From contig NZ_CP036423.1 of the NCBI RefSeq assembly GCF_009910365.1, positions 2,914,001-2,978,000 on the forward strand: DNA of 64,000 nt, read 5' to 3'. Origin of the DNA: Aequoribacter fuscus. Its GTDB lineage: Bacteria > Pseudomonadota > Gammaproteobacteria > Pseudomonadales > Halieaceae. The translations under genes and the position numbers were made by a program. Position 1 is the stretch's first letter. The number at the start of each line of letters is the position of its first letter. Positions 38,106 through 53,249 of this stretch are shown in pieces. The notes under the pieces were generated by a model, which was given only the letters and a program-made list of their open reading frames with translations, searched no databases and had not been told where the DNA came from.

Positions 38106-38966
38106 TTACGCGACCAGCTCACCCATGAGCTTGCGCACTTTTTGCATGGCATTCTGCTCGAGCTGACGAATACGCTCTGCCGATACACCGTACTGCGCGG
38201 CCAAATCGTGTAAGGTTGCCTTTTCGTCGTTCAACCACCGTTGCGCTAAGATGTCGCGGCTGCGCTCATCTAACTGCTCTAGGGCGTAGTGCAAGCGCGA
38301 CTCGCTATCTTCTTGCCAATTGGTCGACTCCACCTGCTGAGCAGGGTCAGCGCGGTGATCTTCCAGATAATACTGAGGCGCGTACACGTCATCGTCGTCG
38401 CTATCGCTTGGGGCATCAAACGCCACGTCGCGCGAGCTCATACGCGCTTCCATGGTAGCGACTTCGCGCACATCAACCCCTAAATCGTCAGCCACCGCTT
38501 GTGCTTCCTCGGCAGACAACCACGCTAAGGCTTTTTTAGATGACCGCAAATTAAAGAACAGTTTGCGTTGTGCTTTGGTGGTAGCCACTTTCACGATACG
38601 CCAGTTGCGCAGAATGAATTCGTGCATTTCGGCTTTAATCCAGTGCACTGCAAAAGACACCAGACGAACACCTTTTTCGGGGTTAAAGCGTTTAACCGCC
38701 TTCATCAAACCCACGTTACCTTCTTGGATTAGATCGGCTTCTGCCAAGCCGTAACCTGAGTAGCTACGTGCAATGTGAACCACAAAACGCAGGTGCGACA
38801 TCACTAACTGTCGCGCCGCTTCTAAATTGTCGTTGTAGTAGAGATCCTCGGCCAATTCCCGCTCACGCTCAACCGACAGTACTGGGATGCTGCTTACGGT
38901 CTGAATGTAGGCGGCCAAATTGGCGCCAGGCACCATTTGATCAACAGGCTGTAGTTGGGTAGACAT
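38106..38966 (-). CDS. rpoH: RNA polymerase sigma-32 (heat-shock sigma factor)
   Basis: A 286-residue sigma-70-family factor directing heat-shock genes. Region 2 includes [22 protein letters not shown]; the RpoH box QRKLFFNLR identifies sigma-32. Region 4 is [27 protein letters not shown]. The ATG at 38966 follows AAGGAGAGAGA; the frame continues to 38987 but that start is less likely. An exact CIRCE element lies 27 bases upstream, predicting HrcA repression. Confidence 0.96.
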   Translation of the reverse strand: MSTQLQPVDQMVPGANLAAYIQTVSSIPVLSVERERELAEDLYYNDNLEAARQLVMSHLRFVVHIARSYSGYGLAEADLIQEGNVGLMKAVKRFNPEKGVRLVSFAVHWIKAEMHEFILRNWRIVKVATTKAQRKLFFNLRSSKKALAWLSAEEAQAVADDLGVDVREVATMEARMSSRDVAFDAPSDSDDDDVYAPQYYLEDHRADPAQQVESTNWQEDSESRLHYALEQLDERSRDILAQRWLNDEKATLHDLAAQYGVSAERIRQLEQNAMQKVRKLMGELVA

Positions 38967-38993
38967 TCTCTCTCCTTGCTGTGCCATGTGATT

Positions 38994-39020
38994 TTAGCAC
39001 TCTCACCCTTAGAGTGCTAA
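38994..39020. promoter_or_regulatory. CIRCE element (HrcA operator) upstream of rpoH
   Basis: TTAGCACTC (38994-39002), nine bases, then GAGTGCTAA (39012-39020): an exact match to the CIRCE consensus TTAGCACTC-N9-GAGTGCTAA. It is 27 bases upstream of the rpoH start codon and downstream of ftsX. Promoter-like TTGCGT and CAAATT hexamers on the rpoH strand place transcription initiation close to or within it. HrcA itself is not in the window. Confidence 0.92.
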
Positions 39021-39069
39021 TTTGGCAAAAGTTCCGTAGATACGCAAGTAAAATACGATTAGATGAGTG

Positions 39070-40047
39070 TTATCGAGGTTCGATAAGCTTCAATTGACGC
39101 CGCGCAGACACCCAAGCGCCGATCATGCCAAGCACAATAGCAACGACCAAAAGGGCAAACGCCAGGCTTAGAGGGAAGCGCAGAGCAAAATAGGGCGCCT
39201 GATAAGAAGTGGCTAAGGCGTCTATCGGGGCGCCCAACCAGTACTTCACGCTGTAGGTAATTAGCAGCGCAACCAGGCCTCCGGCGGCACCATAAGCAAA
39301 GCCAGTATACAAGAAAGGTCGCATCACATAGGCGTTATTGGCACCGACAAGTTTGGTCACCAGGATCTCTTGTCGCCGGCTTTCCACCGCAAGCCGAACG
39401 GTATTACCAATGATCAGTAAGCAGGCCAGTAAAGCAATGGCCACAAATGCCCACATTAAGCGCTCACCAAATAAGGCAATGGACTGCAGCCGGCTCAGCC
39501 ACTCCATATCCAACAATACGTCAGCGACCATAGGATTACTTGCGAGCTGCTCGGCAAGGGCTTGAAGCGCAGCCGGTTGCGTTGAGATTAAGGTTAACGA
39601 AATTGAGTGCGGCAAGGGGTTACCCAGCGAGGCTAGGACCTCAGGACTTAAGCCCAACCACTGACTCAATTCTTCCAGCGCTTGTTCTTTTGATACAACC
39701 GAAACTGACTCAACCAACGCGAGAGACGCCAGCTCTTGAGATAGCGCACTCACTTGTTCCAAAGAGACGGCGTCGTGCGTCATTACCGTGATGGAGTCAC
39801 CTCGATCAACTTCAGCAAGTGCTGCATCTAGGGTCAAAACCCCCATACTTAACGCCGCCGGCAAGCTCAGCACCACGCCCATCACAAGGGCCGTTAACAA
39901 AGTCGACACCCAGTGGCGCCCCAAGCGCTCAAGGGTATCGTGTCGAGCTAGACGGTGATGTCCGCGCCAGGTCGCAACGCGTCGAGCAAAGGGCACTTTT
40001 GTGACAGGCTGAACTGCCTTGCGGCCCGACTTACTCACGACCACCAC
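39070..40047 (-). CDS. ftsX: Cell division protein FtsX
   Basis: A 325-residue ABC-type membrane subunit with a cytoplasmic N-terminus, a first span near residue 55 (LLTALVMGVVLSLPAALSMGV), a large periplasmic loop, and three C-terminal spans. With FtsE it activates amidase regulators at the divisome. The start is ambiguous among several GTG codons between 40038 and 40047 overlapping the ftsE stop. Order ftsY-ftsE-ftsX-rpoH is the common gammaproteobacterial one. Confidence 0.95.
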   Translation of the reverse strand: MVVVSKSGRKAVQPVTKVPFARRVATWRGHHRLARHDTLERLGRHWVSTLLTALVMGVVLSLPAALSMGVLTLDAALAEVDRGDSITVMTHDAVSLEQVSALSQELASLALVESVSVVSKEQALEELSQWLGLSPEVLASLGNPLPHSISLTLISTQPAALQALAEQLASNPMVADVLLDMEWLSRLQSIALFGERLMWAFVAIALLACLLIIGNTVRLAVESRRQEILVTKLVGANNAYVMRPFLYTGFAYGAAGGLVALLITYSVKYWLGAPIDALATSYQAPYFALRFPLSLAFALLVVAIVLGMIGAWVSARRQLKLIEPR

Positions 40048-40699
40048 CAGTCACCAGCGCACCATCTTTTAGGGTCAGAATGCGGTGCTGCATCCGCGAA
40101 ATTAAAGCCAAGTCGTGAGTGGCAATTAATACCGTGACACCTGCTCGGCTAAAAGCCCTGAACAGCGCCATAATTTCGGCCGACAGGGCAGGATCTAGGT
40201 TTCCAGTGGGCTCATCGGCTAAGAGTATTTTGGGTCTAGACGCCACCGCGCGCGCAATTCCAACCCGCTGCTGCTCGCCGCCAGACAGGGCTTCGGGGTT
40301 AGACTTTTCTTTGTCGAGCAAGCCCACTTTATCTAAGGCGGCCCGAACCCGACGACCGATATCACGATGCTCGAACCCACTGATCAGCAAAGGCAGGGCG
40401 ACGTTGTCGTAGACACTGCGGTCGTACAGCAATTGGTGATCCTGAAAAACGACCCCAATATCTTGCCGGTGCTTGGCAATGCCACCACCTTTAATGGACT
40501 GCAGATCCTTGCCATTGACGATGACCCGACCACGCGTTTGGCGCTCCATAATCATGATCAATTTAAGCAGGGTGGACTTACCGGCGCCCGAATGCCCGGT
40601 CAGGAATACCAGTTCTTCGGGCTCAACAAAAAGACTTAACTCACGTAACGCATCGCGCCCACTGTCGTAACGCTTGCTGACGCGGTCAAACTCGATCAC
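40031..40699 (-). CDS. ftsE: Cell division ATP-binding protein FtsE
   Basis: A 222-residue ABC ATPase. Walker A is GHSGAGKSTLLKL, signature LSGGEQQRVGIARA, Walker B ILLADEPTGNLDP, and H-loop IATHD. The GTG start overlaps the ftsY stop (GTGA). It powers conformational signalling through FtsX for septal peptidoglycan hydrolysis. Confidence 0.97.
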   Translation of the reverse strand: MIEFDRVSKRYDSGRDALRELSLFVEPEELVFLTGHSGAGKSTLLKLIMIMERQTRGRVIVNGKDLQSIKGGGIAKHRQDIGVVFQDHQLLYDRSVYDNVALPLLISGFEHRDIGRRVRAALDKVGLLDKEKSNPEALSGGEQQRVGIARAVASRPKILLADEPTGNLDPALSAEIMALFRAFSRAGVTVLIATHDLALISRMQHRILTLKDGALVTGGGRE

Positions 40700-41823
40700 A
40701 CACTAGCCTCGTCGAATAGGGCGTTCACAAACGGCTCAGCTTCGAAAGGACGCAAATCTTCTAAAGATTCACCCACGCCAATGTAACGAATCGGGATACC
40801 CAGTTTATGAGCGATGGCAAAAATCACACCGCCCTTGGCCGTGCCATCGAGCTTGGTCAGCGTAATGCCCGACACATCGACCGCCGCCTTGAAGTGCTGG
40901 GCTTGCGCAATAGCGTTTTGACCCATGGTCGCGTCTAAGACCAGCATCACCTCGTGCGGCGCCTCTGGGTTTAACTTTTTCATGACACGAACAACCTTTT
41001 TTAACTCTTCCATCAGGTTGTCTTTGTTGTGCAAACGGCCAGCCGTGTCGGCGATCAAGACATCAACGCCGCGCGCTTGTGCCGCTTGCAGGGCATCAAA
41101 AATCACCGAGGCACTGTCGGCTCCGGTGTGTTGCGCCACCACGGGAATGTTGTTGCGCTCGCCCCACACCTGCAACTGCTCTACTGCGGCCGCTCTAAAG
41201 GTATCGCCTGCCGCTAGCATGACCGACTTCCCCTCCGCCTTATAGCGCTGCGCAAGCTTGCCAATGGTCGTGGTTTTGCCGGCGCCATTCACACCTACCA
41301 TCAAAATGACTGTCGGGGCAGTGGCAGCTAAGGGCAGCGCTTTTTCGTAGGGGCCCACCATGTTAGTGAGCGCTTGCTTTAAGGCTCTCAGCAAGGCGTC
41401 GCCATCGGCGAGCTCTTTGCGCGATACTTGGGCTGTCAGCTGTTCGACGATATGAGTCGTTGCCTCGATACCCACGTCTGCCATTAGCAAGGTACTCTCA
41501 AGGTCCTCTAAAAGATCCGCATCGATAACTTTTCGACCCAGAAATAAATTGCCCAAGCCGGACGAAAGCTGACCGCGAGTTCGACTTAAACCCTGTTTTA
41601 AACGCGCGTACCATCCGCTTTTTTCCGCTTGTGGTGATGCCGCTTCGACTGTCACCTCGGCAATGGGTTCAACGCTCGTATCAGGAGCGATCACATCGGA
41701 CTGCTCTGCCTGCGGTGGCTGTGTTGCGGTAGGTTTCGCCGCTTGACCCGCGCCCGCCTCGAGGGCCTCGTTGTGTATTTCGGGTGCAGCATCTGCGGGC
41801 TTCTTACGCCTGAATAACTTCAT
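40696..41823 (-). CDS. ftsY: Signal recognition particle receptor FtsY
   Basis: A 375-residue SRP-GTPase that docks ribosome-SRP complexes at the membrane. An acidic/linker A domain fills the first 70 residues. The NG domain follows with GVNGAGKTTTIGKLA, DTFRAAAVEQL, DTAGRLHNKDNLMEEL and TKLDGTAKGG. First gene of the ftsYEX-rpoH cluster; divergent from rsmD with a 43-base gap. Confidence 0.97.
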   Translation of the reverse strand: MKLFRRKKPADAAPEIHNEALEAGAGQAAKPTATQPPQAEQSDVIAPDTSVEPIAEVTVEAASPQAEKSGWYARLKQGLSRTRGQLSSGLGNLFLGRKVIDADLLEDLESTLLMADVGIEATTHIVEQLTAQVSRKELADGDALLRALKQALTNMVGPYEKALPLAATAPTVILMVGVNGAGKTTTIGKLAQRYKAEGKSVMLAAGDTFRAAAVEQLQVWGERNNIPVVAQHTGADSASVIFDALQAAQARGVDVLIADTAGRLHNKDNLMEELKKVVRVMKKLNPEAPHEVMLVLDATMGQNAIAQAQHFKAAVDVSGITLTKLDGTAKGGVIFAIAHKLGIPIRYIGVGESLEDLRPFEAEPFVNALFDEASV

Positions 41824-41866
41824 GCTCTGTGGTACCTTAGGTGTTCAACCTCAGAGTTTACCATTG

Positions 41867-42460
41867 ATGCCTAAACCTCAGAAGCAAAGCGCAGCATCTC
41901 GACCACAAAAGTCTGGGACAGTGCGCATGATCAGTGGCGCTTGGCGCGGACGCAAAGTCCCGGTGCTGGATTCACCGGGACTTCGCCCGACGCCAGACCG
42001 TATTCGTGAAACACTGTTTAACTGGCTTCAAGGTGAGCTGGTAGACGCTACCTGTATCGACCTATTTGCCGGCACCGGCGCCTTGGGTCTCGAGTGTTTA
42101 TCGCGGGGTGCACGCTTTTGTCACTTTATCGACCAACAAAGCCAAGTCTGCCGCCACTTAAACACACAACTACAAATCCTTGGTGGCACGGCAAAAAGCC
42201 AGGTGCACTGCACTGACGCCACCAACTTTATCGACCACTTTGCAGACTCGGCGGATCTCGTCTTCATTGATCCCCCTTACCGCCAAAACCTAATCGAGCC
42301 CTTATTACCCATATTGAGCGGGTGGCAAACACGCTGGTTTTATATCGAAACGGCCAGCGATGAAACAGCACCTTTTGTGCCGGGGCACTGGTCTTTGCAC
42401 CGCGAAGTTAAGGCGGGCCAGGTGTGCGCTAAACTCTACTACAACACGCTGACGGATTGA
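41867..42460 (+). CDS. rsmD: 16S rRNA (guanine-966-N2)-methyltransferase
   Basis: A 197-residue class I methyltransferase. The N-terminal VRMISGAWRGRKVPVLDSPGLRPTPDRIRETLFNWL, then LFAGTGALGLECLSRGA and the catalytic FIDPPYR motif. The ATG at 41867 removes an unsupported N-terminal extension that would overlap ftsY. It is divergent from ftsY, the standard arrangement. Confidence 0.95.
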   Translation: MPKPQKQSAASRPQKSGTVRMISGAWRGRKVPVLDSPGLRPTPDRIRETLFNWLQGELVDATCIDLFAGTGALGLECLSRGARFCHFIDQQSQVCRHLNTQLQILGGTAKSQVHCTDATNFIDHFADSADLVFIDPPYRQNLIEPLLPILSGWQTRWFYIETASDETAPFVPGHWSLHREVKAGQVCAKLYYNTLTD

Positions 42461-42495
42461 GCACCAAGCCCAGAAGGTTTAGGATGCGCGCTTGA

Positions 42496-43805
<1,310 letters not shown>

Positions 43806-43820
43806 GGTTCATCCGGGCAC

Positions 43821-43846
43821 AAAAAACCCCGGCTATACCGGGGTTT
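43821..43846 (-). terminator. Rho-independent terminator of rpmB-rpmG
   Basis: CCCCGG/CCGGGG stem around a CTATA loop, extended by A/T pairs, and followed on the minus strand by a run of six T. It lies 23 bases past the rpmG stop. Confidence 0.85.
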
Positions 43847-43868
43847 CGGCAAAGCACAAGCATCAAGC

Positions 43869-44024
43869 TTACTTGATCTTGCCTTCTTTATACATCACGT
43901 GCTTGCGAACCACTGGATCAAACTTTTTCATTTCCAGTTTGTCAGGAGTCGTACGCTTGTTTTTGTCAGTGGTATAGAAATGGCCTGTACCCGCTGATGA
44001 AATCATTCGGATTTTTTCTCTCAT
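43869..44024 (-). CDS. rpmG: 50S ribosomal protein L33
   Basis: A 51-residue protein, [19 protein letters not shown]..., with the usual [11 protein letters not shown] segment and a lysine-rich tail. It contains no cysteine, so it is the zinc-free (C-minus) form. It lies 10 bases after rpmB on the same strand and ends at the terminator. Ribosome binding site AAGGAG precedes the ATG. Confidence 0.97.
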   Translation of the reverse strand: MREKIRMISSAGTGHFYTTDKNKRTTPDKLEMKKFDPVVRKHVMYKEGKIK

Positions 44025-44034
44025 GATCTACTCC

Positions 44035-44388
<354 letters not shown>

Positions 44389-45054
44389 CTATAAAAATCC
44401 CGCTTTTGCAAAGGAAAAAAATTCTCCCTGCCCCAAAACCAAATGATCCAACAAACAAATGTCGACCAAGCCCAAAGCTTGGCGAACCTTTTCTGTCACT
44501 CGATGGTCAGCATCACTGGGCTGCGAACTTCCCGATGGGTGATTGTGAGCAATGATGATATTCACAGCACCCACCTGCAAGGCGGTGCTGACGATTTCTC
44601 GCGGATACACGCTCGCGGCGTCAACCGTACCCGAAAATAAGGTATCGACCTTAAGCACTTGATTACGCACGTCCAGATACAAGCACACAAAGTGCTCGCG
44701 CTTAGCCGCAACCAGATATTCCGACAAATACTCGCGCACTAGAGTCGGATTAGACAATGCGTCGACATGTAGTAGGGCCTCTTTTGCGGCACGAGACGAC
44801 AACTCCGCCACTACCCTCAAGCGCCTTATAGACCGCGGAGAAAGCCCCACCGTCCTGCGCAACCATGCGCAATCCGATTTGAGCACTCGCGCCAAACCAC
44901 CGCATTGTTCCAGCAAGGATTCAGCCACGTACCTCCCTTCGTTCTCGATACCCAACTGAATAGCCAACAGTTCGGCGCTGCTCAGCTCACTTAAATCCTC
45001 GCTACAACAATTAGTTACCACTAAGTCGCTCCTATTAACTGTCTCTGTATCCAA
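44389..45054 (-). CDS. radC: RadC family JAB-domain protein
   Basis: A 221-residue UPF0758/RadC protein: a helix-hairpin-helix N-terminal region (LVVTNC...SSAELLAIQLG, LLEQCGGLARVL) and a C-terminal JAMM/MPN metal site IAHNHPSGSSQPSDAD. The biochemical role is unsettled. The start is TTG at 45054 or possibly GTG at 45021. Divergent from coaBC, as in many gammaproteobacteria. Confidence 0.9.
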   Translation of the reverse strand: MDTETVNRSDLVVTNCCSEDLSELSSAELLAIQLGIENEGRYVAESLLEQCGGLARVLKSDCAWLRRTVGLSPRSIRRLRVVAELSSRAAKEALLHVDALSNPTLVREYLSEYLVAAKREHFVCLYLDVRNQVLKVDTLFSGTVDAASVYPREIVSTALQVGAVNIIIAHNHPSGSSQPSDADHRVTEKVRQALGLVDICLLDHLVLGQGEFFSFAKAGFL

Positions 45055-45108
45055 ACCGCTTACGGTGTTATCTTTACACCTTTGTTATTGTCCATAGTCA
45101 GAGGCCCA

Positions 45109-46311
45109 ATGGGACATCTTAATCAGCGAAATATCATCATCGGCGTCTGTGGAGGCATCGCAGCCTACAAATCCGCTGAATTGGTGCGCCAACTGCAGAA
45201 GCAAGGTGCCAATGTTCGCGTTGTGATGACCGAGGGTGCACAAGCCTTTATCACCCCTTTGACGCTGCAGGCCTTGAGCGGAAACCCTGTACATACCGAA
45301 CTTCTCGACGCTGAAGCCGAACGCGGTATGGGTCACATCGAACTGGCGCGCTGGGCTGATGCCATTGTGATTGCGCCTGCGACGGCCGATGTTCTCGCCA
45401 AACTTGCGAATGGCGATGCCGACAATCTATTGACCACCCTTGTGCTGGCCACCGCAGCACCCGTATTTGTTGCGCCCGCTATGAATCAGCAGATGTGGGC
45501 GCAAACGGCCACGCAAGACAATTGCGACACGCTGCGACGACGCAAGTTTGTGTTCGTTGGACCTGAGGCGGGTGAGCAAGCGTGCGGCGACGTCGGGTCA
45601 GGCCGTATGAGCGAACCCGCCGATATCGTCGAGGCATTAAATACACACTTCCCCTCTAGAGCGCTTGAGGGTTTACGCTTGGTGATTACCGCAGGTCCCA
45701 CCCGAGAAGCCATAGACCCCGTGCGCTTCATCGGCAACCACAGCTCAGGCAAAATGGGCTTCGCGCTGGCCCGCGCTGCCATTGAAGCGGGCGCGACGGT
45801 TACGCTTGTCGCCGGCCCAGTTCACCTAGACACACCGGAGCGGGCCACGCGGATTGATGTCGAAAGCGCCCGTGACATGCTAAGCGCCTGCCACAGTGCC
45901 TGTCACCAGGCAGATATTTTTATTGCCTGCGCCGCGGTGGCCGACTACAGACCGGTAACCGTGGCGGATCATAAACTCAAAAAGCAAGGGGACAGCGGGC
46001 TGACCATAGAACTTACCCAAAACCCCGACATTGTTGCCACCATCAGTAAAGAATTCCCTTCGCTCTACACGGTGGGTTTTGCCGCTGAAACGCAACACGT
46101 CCTTGAACATGCGCGCGAAAAACGAATTCGCAAACAACTCGATCTTATTATTGCCAACGATGTGGGCAACGATGCTGTATTCGGACAAGACCATAACAGC
46201 GTGATCATTATTGGTTCAGAGTTAGAATTACACTTACCGGAAGCGAGCAAGTTGGACGTCGCTCGAACCTGCATCAATGAGCTTGCCAAAGAATATCGCC
46301 GCACCCATTAA
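45109..46311 (+). CDS. coaBC: Bifunctional phosphopantothenoylcysteine decarboxylase/synthetase
   Basis: A 400-residue fusion for CoA synthesis. The N-terminal CoaC flavodomain has [15 protein letters not shown], a catalytic histidine in [10 protein letters not shown] and APAMNQQMW. The C-terminal CoaB part has [12 protein letters not shown] and [11 protein letters not shown]. The ATG at 45109 gives the standard start. In Pseudomonas dut lies between coaBC and algC; here the next gene is the PMM/PGM directly, so dut is absent from this slot. Confidence 0.96.
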   Translation: MGHLNQRNIIIGVCGGIAAYKSAELVRQLQKQGANVRVVMTEGAQAFITPLTLQALSGNPVHTELLDAEAERGMGHIELARWADAIVIAPATADVLAKLANGDADNLLTTLVLATAAPVFVAPAMNQQMWAQTATQDNCDTLRRRKFVFVGPEAGEQACGDVGSGRMSEPADIVEALNTHFPSRALEGLRLVITAGPTREAIDPVRFIGNHSSGKMGFALARAAIEAGATVTLVAGPVHLDTPERATRIDVESARDMLSACHSACHQADIFIACAAVADYRPVTVADHKLKKQGDSGLTIELTQNPDIVATISKEFPSLYTVGFAAETQHVLEHAREKRIRKQLDLIIANDVGNDAVFGQDHNSVIIIGSELELHLPEASKLDVARTCINELAKEYRRTH

Positions 46312-46326
46312 CCGCGTAACGAGTCA

Positions 46327-50317
<3,991 letters not shown>

Positions 50318-50328
50318 TAAGGCGGACC

Positions 50329-50916
50329 ATGACTCGACAAAAAGGCCAACGTAAGCAAGAAATACTGGAAACACTGGCAACCATGCTAGAGCAAAGCCCG
50401 GGCGCTCGAATCACGACCGCGGCTTTGGCCGAGCAGGTCGGAGTCTCTGAAGCTGCGCTTTATCGACACTTCCCGAGCAAGACCAAAATGTTCGAGGGTC
50501 TTATTGAGTTTATTGAAGAGACGCTTTTCACACGCATAGCGATCATCATTAAAGAGCAGCAAAGCGCCCTAGTGCAGTGCGAACGCATCGTTGCCCTGTT
50601 GCTGGGCTTTGCCGAGAAAAACCCCGGCATTACCCGTCTCATGACGGGCGACGTACTGACGGGAGAGACCGAGCGTTTACGCAATCGAGTTGGGCAGTTG
50701 TTTGATCGACTCGAGACTCAGCTAAAACAAATATTAAGAGAAGCCGAATTACGGGAAGGCAAGCGCACACAAATCCCCGTGGCTTCGGCCGCCAACCTTA
50801 TGATGGCCGCGGCGGAAGGGCGCCTGATTCAATTTGTGCGCAGCGAGTTCAAGCGCGTGCCCACAGCTGGCTGGCAGCAGCAGTGGCAAGTACTTACTCA
50901 CGGTTTATTAGACTAA
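50329..50916 (+). CDS. slmA: Nucleoid occlusion factor SlmA
   Basis: A 195-residue TetR-family protein that binds SBS sites and blocks FtsZ over the nucleoid. The N-terminal helix-turn-helix is [22 protein letters not shown], and RIALFSFAE-type FtsZ-binding residues are in [20 protein letters not shown]. Position next to argB/pyrE fits SlmA in gammaproteobacteria. Confidence 0.93.
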   Translation: MTRQKGQRKQEILETLATMLEQSPGARITTAALAEQVGVSEAALYRHFPSKTKMFEGLIEFIEETLFTRIAIIIKEQQSALVQCERIVALLLGFAEKNPGITRLMTGDVLTGETERLRNRVGQLFDRLETQLKQILREAELREGKRTQIPVASAANLMMAAAEGRLIQFVRSEFKRVPTAGWQQQWQVLTHGLLD

Positions 50917-50943
50917 GCGCTTGGGTATTACAGTGCGTCGCGG

Positions 50944-51603
50944 CTACTCTTGTGTGGAGAGTGTGCGCCGCATTTCCACCTGATCCTCAAGGTGCTTAAA
51001 CCGATCGATGTCCACTTGATATTCGGCGATGACCTTGTCGATCTCAATCTCGCGTTCAGCCAGAGCCTTTTGGGTTGATGCGAGTCTGCGCCTCGCAATC
51101 TCGATCGCCTCGCTGGTCGCTTCATCCACCTTGCCACCACTGCGCTCAATGTTAGCGGCCTGCGCCTGATAGTTTTCGATTTGCTGCACCGCTGAACGCA
51201 CATTGCTTCTTAATATGCTCACCCGAATCCGAATGGACTGAAGCGCCCGCTCTCGAGCGGCCTCGATATCGGCAACCGAGCTATACCGCATTAACAGGGA
51301 TTCATCTCGAGCTTTTTGCGCAGCGGCGGCGTCGCGCTTTGCCTGCGCCTCTCTCTCCTGAGCGCTTTGTAACGCCAACTCTTCTTCCGTCATTTGAGGC
51401 GGCACAACTCGAATAACAACACCGTCCTCGCTCAAGACCTCGTATCCTAAGGGCACAGCCTCGGGCGGCAAACGATCATTAATCACAGGGATACCCGAGG
51501 CATCCTTGTACTTATATAACTCTTTTGCCCCGACAGCATCTTTGGTACCCAGGCAAGCGACAATAAGCACAAGGTACGATAGCGGGAGTCGGCTCTTGAT
51601 CAT
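50944..51603 (-). CDS. DUF4124 family secreted protein
   Basis: A 219-residue protein with a signal sequence (LPLSYLVLIVACLGTKDAVGA) and a DUF4124 domain (LYKYKDASGIPVINDRLPPEAVPLGYEVL) followed by a long charged coiled-coil region (about residues 70-205). Periplasmic by prediction; function unknown. It sits 12 bases downstream of pyrE. Confidence 0.85.
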   Translation of the reverse strand: MIKSRLPLSYLVLIVACLGTKDAVGAKELYKYKDASGIPVINDRLPPEAVPLGYEVLSEDGVVIRVVPPQMTEEELALQSAQEREAQAKRDAAAAQKARDESLLMRYSSVADIEAARERALQSIRIRVSILRSNVRSAVQQIENYQAQAANIERSGGKVDEATSEAIEIARRRLASTQKALAEREIEIDKVIAEYQVDIDRFKHLEDQVEMRRTLSTQE

Positions 51604-51615
51604 GTGCGTATCCTA

Positions 51616-52266
51616 TTATTCTGTCGCACCGTATTTAGCACGATAGTGTTGCATAGCAAGCAATACACTGTCATCTGCACCCCGATCCTGCCCTAAATAA
51701 TCAATCAAGTCAGCAAAGTTCACGATACTTGCTACCGCCAAATTGAACTTAGCCGAAATGGTTTGCACCGCGGAAGCCTCACCATCAAGTTTTTCTTGCC
51801 GATCCAATCCGATAACCACGCCCACCGCTTGCGCACCTGCAGTATCGATCATGTCGATAACTTCTGACACTGCCGTTCCCGCCGTAATGACATCATCGAT
51901 GATCAAAATTCGCCCCTCGAGCGGCGCACCCACCATAACACCACCTTCGCCATGTGTTTTGGCTTCTTTACGGTTGTAGGCAAACGGGACATCCAAACCG
52001 TGCTGATCGGCTAATGCGACTGCGGTTACGGCCGCGAGCGGAATACCTTTATAGGCAGGGCCTAACAGTACATCGAACTCAATCCCAGAAGCCATAATGC
52101 AATCCGCATAACATCGACCTAACTCTGCCAAGGTTGCACCGCTATTGAACGCACCGGCATTAAAAAAGTAAGGCGAAACGCGCCCCGATTTTAGAGTAAA
52201 TTCGCCAAACTTGAGCGCATCGTGCTTTTTAGCAAGCTCGATAAACCGGTTTTGATAGGCTCGCAC
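51616..52266 (-). CDS. pyrE: Orotate phosphoribosyltransferase
   Basis: A 216-residue enzyme making orotidine monophosphate from orotate and PRPP. The PRPP-binding motif is RILIIDDVITAGTA; FGEFTLKSGRVSPYFFNAG and PFAYNRKEAKTHGEGG are conserved. Divergent from crc, the same pair as in Pseudomonas. Confidence 0.97.
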   Translation of the reverse strand: MRAYQNRFIELAKKHDALKFGEFTLKSGRVSPYFFNAGAFNSGATLAELGRCYADCIMASGIEFDVLLGPAYKGIPLAAVTAVALADQHGLDVPFAYNRKEAKTHGEGGVMVGAPLEGRILIIDDVITAGTAVSEVIDMIDTAGAQAVGVVIGLDRQEKLDGEASAVQTISAKFNLAVASIVNFADLIDYLGQDRGADDSVLLAMQHYRAKYGATE

Positions 52267-52459
52267 TTCCGCTATTCCTCGCCTTATGACTCAACGCACC
52301 ACTTTAGCCCTTAAATGCTTTATTTTGATGCAGTTCGCATCACGTTCATGGTTGTTGGCGTCAACTTAATTAAAATAAAACAACGAATGACACGCTTTAA
52401 ACATACTCATACGTCCTAATGTTAGGTATCATACACATTCTAGTATTAGGGAGCTATGA
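52267..52459. promoter_or_regulatory. Divergent pyrE/crc intergenic region
   Basis: A 193-base A+T-rich region. It holds CCTAA-TG-TTAGG (52415-52426) directly followed by TATCAT (52427-52432), a possible -10 for crc, and ATTAGG near the crc ribosome binding site (AGGGAG, 52448-52453). No structured RNA is recognisable. Confidence 0.4.
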
Positions 52460-53227
52460 ATGCGGGTTATCAGTTTTAGCGCCGACGGATTGATCGAGGC
52501 CGAAAAACAAGGGTTTTACGAATGGGTTCGCGACCAAGACGCGGATTTCATTTGTATCCAAGATATCCGCTGCTCCGAGTACGACTTACGGAAAGATTCC
52601 TTCTTTCCGCGCGAATACAATGCCTACTTCTACGACAATCTCAACGACTCCAAAAAAGACGGTGTTGCGATTTATTGCAAAGAACTACCAAAAGCGATTA
52701 TGACTGGATTGGGCTTCACGGACTTTGACATGGACGGCCACTATATCCAAGCCGACTTTGGCAACGTAAGTATAGGCTCTTTGATTGCCCCTTACGCAGC
52801 GCCCAACGACGCGGCCGCGCAAGCCCGCAAAAACGAGTTCTATCAGCTTCTTGTTGCTCACTTAGAAAAGGTCAGCCACAAACGGCGCGAGTTTATTATC
52901 TGCGGCAACTGGCGCATCGCACACAAAGCCAAAGATGTTGAATACACCGAGCGTCGCAGCAAGTTGCCTGGGTTCTTAGCCGAAGAGCGCCAAAGCCTCG
53001 ATGAAATCATGGAGCTGGGCTACGTTGACGCCTTTAGAGAAGTGAACTCCGACAGCGATGAGTACAGTTTTTGGCCAGGAGGGCAAGTGGGTGTTGACGG
53101 CATGCGCACGGACTTCCAGCTGGTGTCCAAAGGACTAAAGTACAACATCGACTACGGCGTCATTTACAAGGCGAAAAGCTTTTCAACGCACGCCCCCGTG
53201 ATCATGGATTACGACCTAGAGGTCTAA
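52460..53227 (+). CDS. crc: Catabolite repression control protein Crc
   Basis: A 255-residue protein of the exonuclease III fold that works with Hfq in carbon catabolite repression in Pseudomonas. The nuclease residues are largely replaced: the N7 equivalent is Ser7, E34 is Asp35 in IQDIR, and the GDxN pair reads GNWR (150-152), while D218 and H244 remain. FICIQDIR, MTGLGF, LPGFLAEERQSLDEI and STHAPVIMDYD align with Crc. The pyrE-crc-rph order supports the call. Regulatory RNAs such as CrcZ are not in the window. Confidence 0.92.
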   Translation: MRVISFSADGLIEAEKQGFYEWVRDQDADFICIQDIRCSEYDLRKDSFFPREYNAYFYDNLNDSKKDGVAIYCKELPKAIMTGLGFTDFDMDGHYIQADFGNVSIGSLIAPYAAPNDAAAQARKNEFYQLLVAHLEKVSHKRREFIICGNWRIAHKAKDVEYTERRSKLPGFLAEERQSLDEIMELGYVDAFREVNSDSDEYSFWPGGQVGVDGMRTDFQLVSKGLKYNIDYGVIYKAKSFSTHAPVIMDYDLEV

Positions 53228-53249
53228 GGCCTCTAGGTCCAACCCCACA

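Noticed and set aside
50888-50905. Candidate SlmA-binding site near the slmA 3' end
   Set aside because: Only a partial match to GTGAGTACTCAC, inside coding sequence.
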